A stretch of 24,439 bases of DNA, from positions 1-24,439 of the forward strand of contig DAOUDG010000018.1 in the NCBI GenBank assembly GCA_034431435.1, written 5' to 3'. This document shows, piece by piece, positions 23,827 through 24,439 of the stretch. The first letter of the stretch is position 1. Every line of letters begins with the position of its first letter. Under the pieces are notes generated by a model. The model was not told the origin of the DNA and did no database searches. It saw nothing but the letters and a program-made list of their open reading frames with translations. A program made the translations under genes and the position numbers. Source of the DNA: JAHCIE01 sp034431435 (GTDB taxonomy: Bacteria; Chloroflexota; Anaerolineae; Epilineales; JAHCIE01).

Positions 23827-24279
23827 CTACGCGGCCGGTCTATCCCTGTCACCGTGCTCGCCCGGTGGCGACATCTGTAGAGGCGGACGCCGCGAACGAG
23901 CCGGTTCATCCGGTCGGCGTGGCGGGGCTTTTTGCTGGAGCTTCGCCAGCCCACTACAAGTCAGGAACACCGTTCCGCCTATCGCGAGCAGGAAGAAACC
24001 CATCACCAGGAAGCCCATCGCTGGTCCGGCCATGTCCTCGATGATGTCGAGCAGTCGGTCCTCGAAAGCCATTCGGCGTTGAGCGCGCTGCTGCACCTCG
24101 GCAAGTTCCACGCCGCCCAGTTGCTTGAGGTGATCCAGTTCGTACTGGCCCCTAGCCACATCCAGCGCTGTGCGGCTTGGATTGACGAACTCACTGCCGC
24201 CGAACGCCAGGCCAAGCAGGAGTCCCAAGACAACCAGCAGTGTAATGATGCCCCCCGTTACACCCGGTAGAGTCAACAC
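23827..24279 (-). CDS. Small two-TM membrane protein of unknown function
   Basis: The 150-residue protein uses a GTG start at 24279, with AGGAAGG at a proper distance upstream. Hydrophobic segments at about 9-27 and 86-109 would span the membrane. The stretch between them (35-80) is charged and helical, possibly coiled coil. The tail after residue 114 is basic and proline-rich. I recognise no family. It converges on the repeat-protein pair and may be co-transcribed with whatever lies to the right, 71 bp upstream. Confidence 0.7.
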   Translation of the reverse strand: MLTLPGVTGGIITLLVVLGLLLGLAFGGSEFVNPSRTALDVARGQYELDHLKQLGGVELAEVQQRAQRRMAFEDRLLDIIEDMAGPAMGFLVMGFFLLAIGGTVFLTCSGLAKLQQKAPPRRPDEPARSRRPPLQMSPPGEHGDRDRPAA

Positions 24280-24350
24280 GGTGCACCTTCCTTCCCCTAC
24301 CCGTCGCCTTACGGCGACCGGCTTCTCGACTGCCCCGACAGAATCTCCTG

Positions 24351-24439
24351 CTACGCGCTACCCGTAAGGACTCTCAGCACACTCACGCTGCCAAACACAT
24401 CCAGACACAAGCTCACAAAGCCCAAGACATAGAGCATCA
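24351..24439 (-). CDS. Possible C-terminal end of a hydrophobic protein (edge of window)
   Basis: A minus-strand frame enters from the right edge and stops with TAG at 24351. The visible residues (LYVLGFVSLCLDVFG and then SVSVLRVLTGSA) are hydrophobic. An ATG at 24437 would also make it a 28-codon peptide. Too little is visible to decide whether it is real. Confidence 0.3.
   Translation of the reverse strand, partial: MLYVLGFVSLCLDVFGSVSVLRVLTGSA

Noticed and set aside
24302..24319. Hairpin GTCGCC-TTAC-GGCGAC as a terminator before the minus-strand membrane protein
   Set aside because: The stem is only six pairs and no T-tract follows on either strand; such stems are common by chance at this GC content.

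Overview
The window is about two-thirds GC and strongly C/G-biased at third codon positions. Several traits point to a filamentous or surface-protein-rich member of the Chloroflexota: secreted proteins built from tandem DUF11-like repeats, lipoprotein binding proteins of carbohydrate ABC transporters with no ATPase encoded nearby, a secreted protein ending in an FLPLILKN tail, and an EF-P with arginine at the modification site. The phylum is inferred from style and not proven; no rRNA or tRNA gene is visible.

Layout. (1) 1-3445, minus strand: the first 1148 residues of a giant secreted repeat protein that runs off the left edge. (2) 3446-4000: a divergent regulatory region with a CRP-like dyad. 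(3) 4001-11646, plus strand: seven closely spaced genes that may be one operon: a PIG-L/LmbE deacetylase, two sugar-type ABC permeases, a lipoprotein solute-binding protein, a cytochrome P450, a Cys/Met-metabolism PLP enzyme and an MBL-fold hydrolase with a zinc ribbon. (4) A C-rich, G-quadruplex-prone spacer, then an M20 peptidase with its own promoter (11842-13197). (5) 13228-15986: a housekeeping block of efp, xseA, xseB and a divergent-PAP2 membrane protein; efp has a near-consensus promoter and a structured leader. (6) 16004-19616: a consensus promoter and a UgpA/UgpE/UgpB-like transporter operon, again without an ATPase. (7) 19719-20287: a 22-bp perfect hairpin between convergent genes, then a small minus-strand lipoprotein. 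(8) 20452-23772: a tandem pair of secreted paralogs built from four copies of a repeat I do not recognise, behind what looks like a class II CRP-family promoter. (9) A terminator hairpin, a two-TM membrane protein on the minus strand, and the possible end of another minus-strand ORF at the right edge.

How the parts may work together. The two transporters import small organic solutes, probably sugars or glycerol-phosphate-like compounds, and must borrow an ATPase encoded elsewhere. The deacetylase and the P450/PLP/MBL genes may process what the first transporter brings in, but that is inference from co-orientation only. The most novel part is the pair of repeat proteins at 20612-23772: same four-repeat core, same putative disulfide, different C-termini, and a TGTGA-N6-TCACA dyad centred about 42 bp before the predicted start of transcription. 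A weaker dyad of the same type lies upstream of the giant surface protein, so both surface systems could answer to one CRP/FNR-family regulator.
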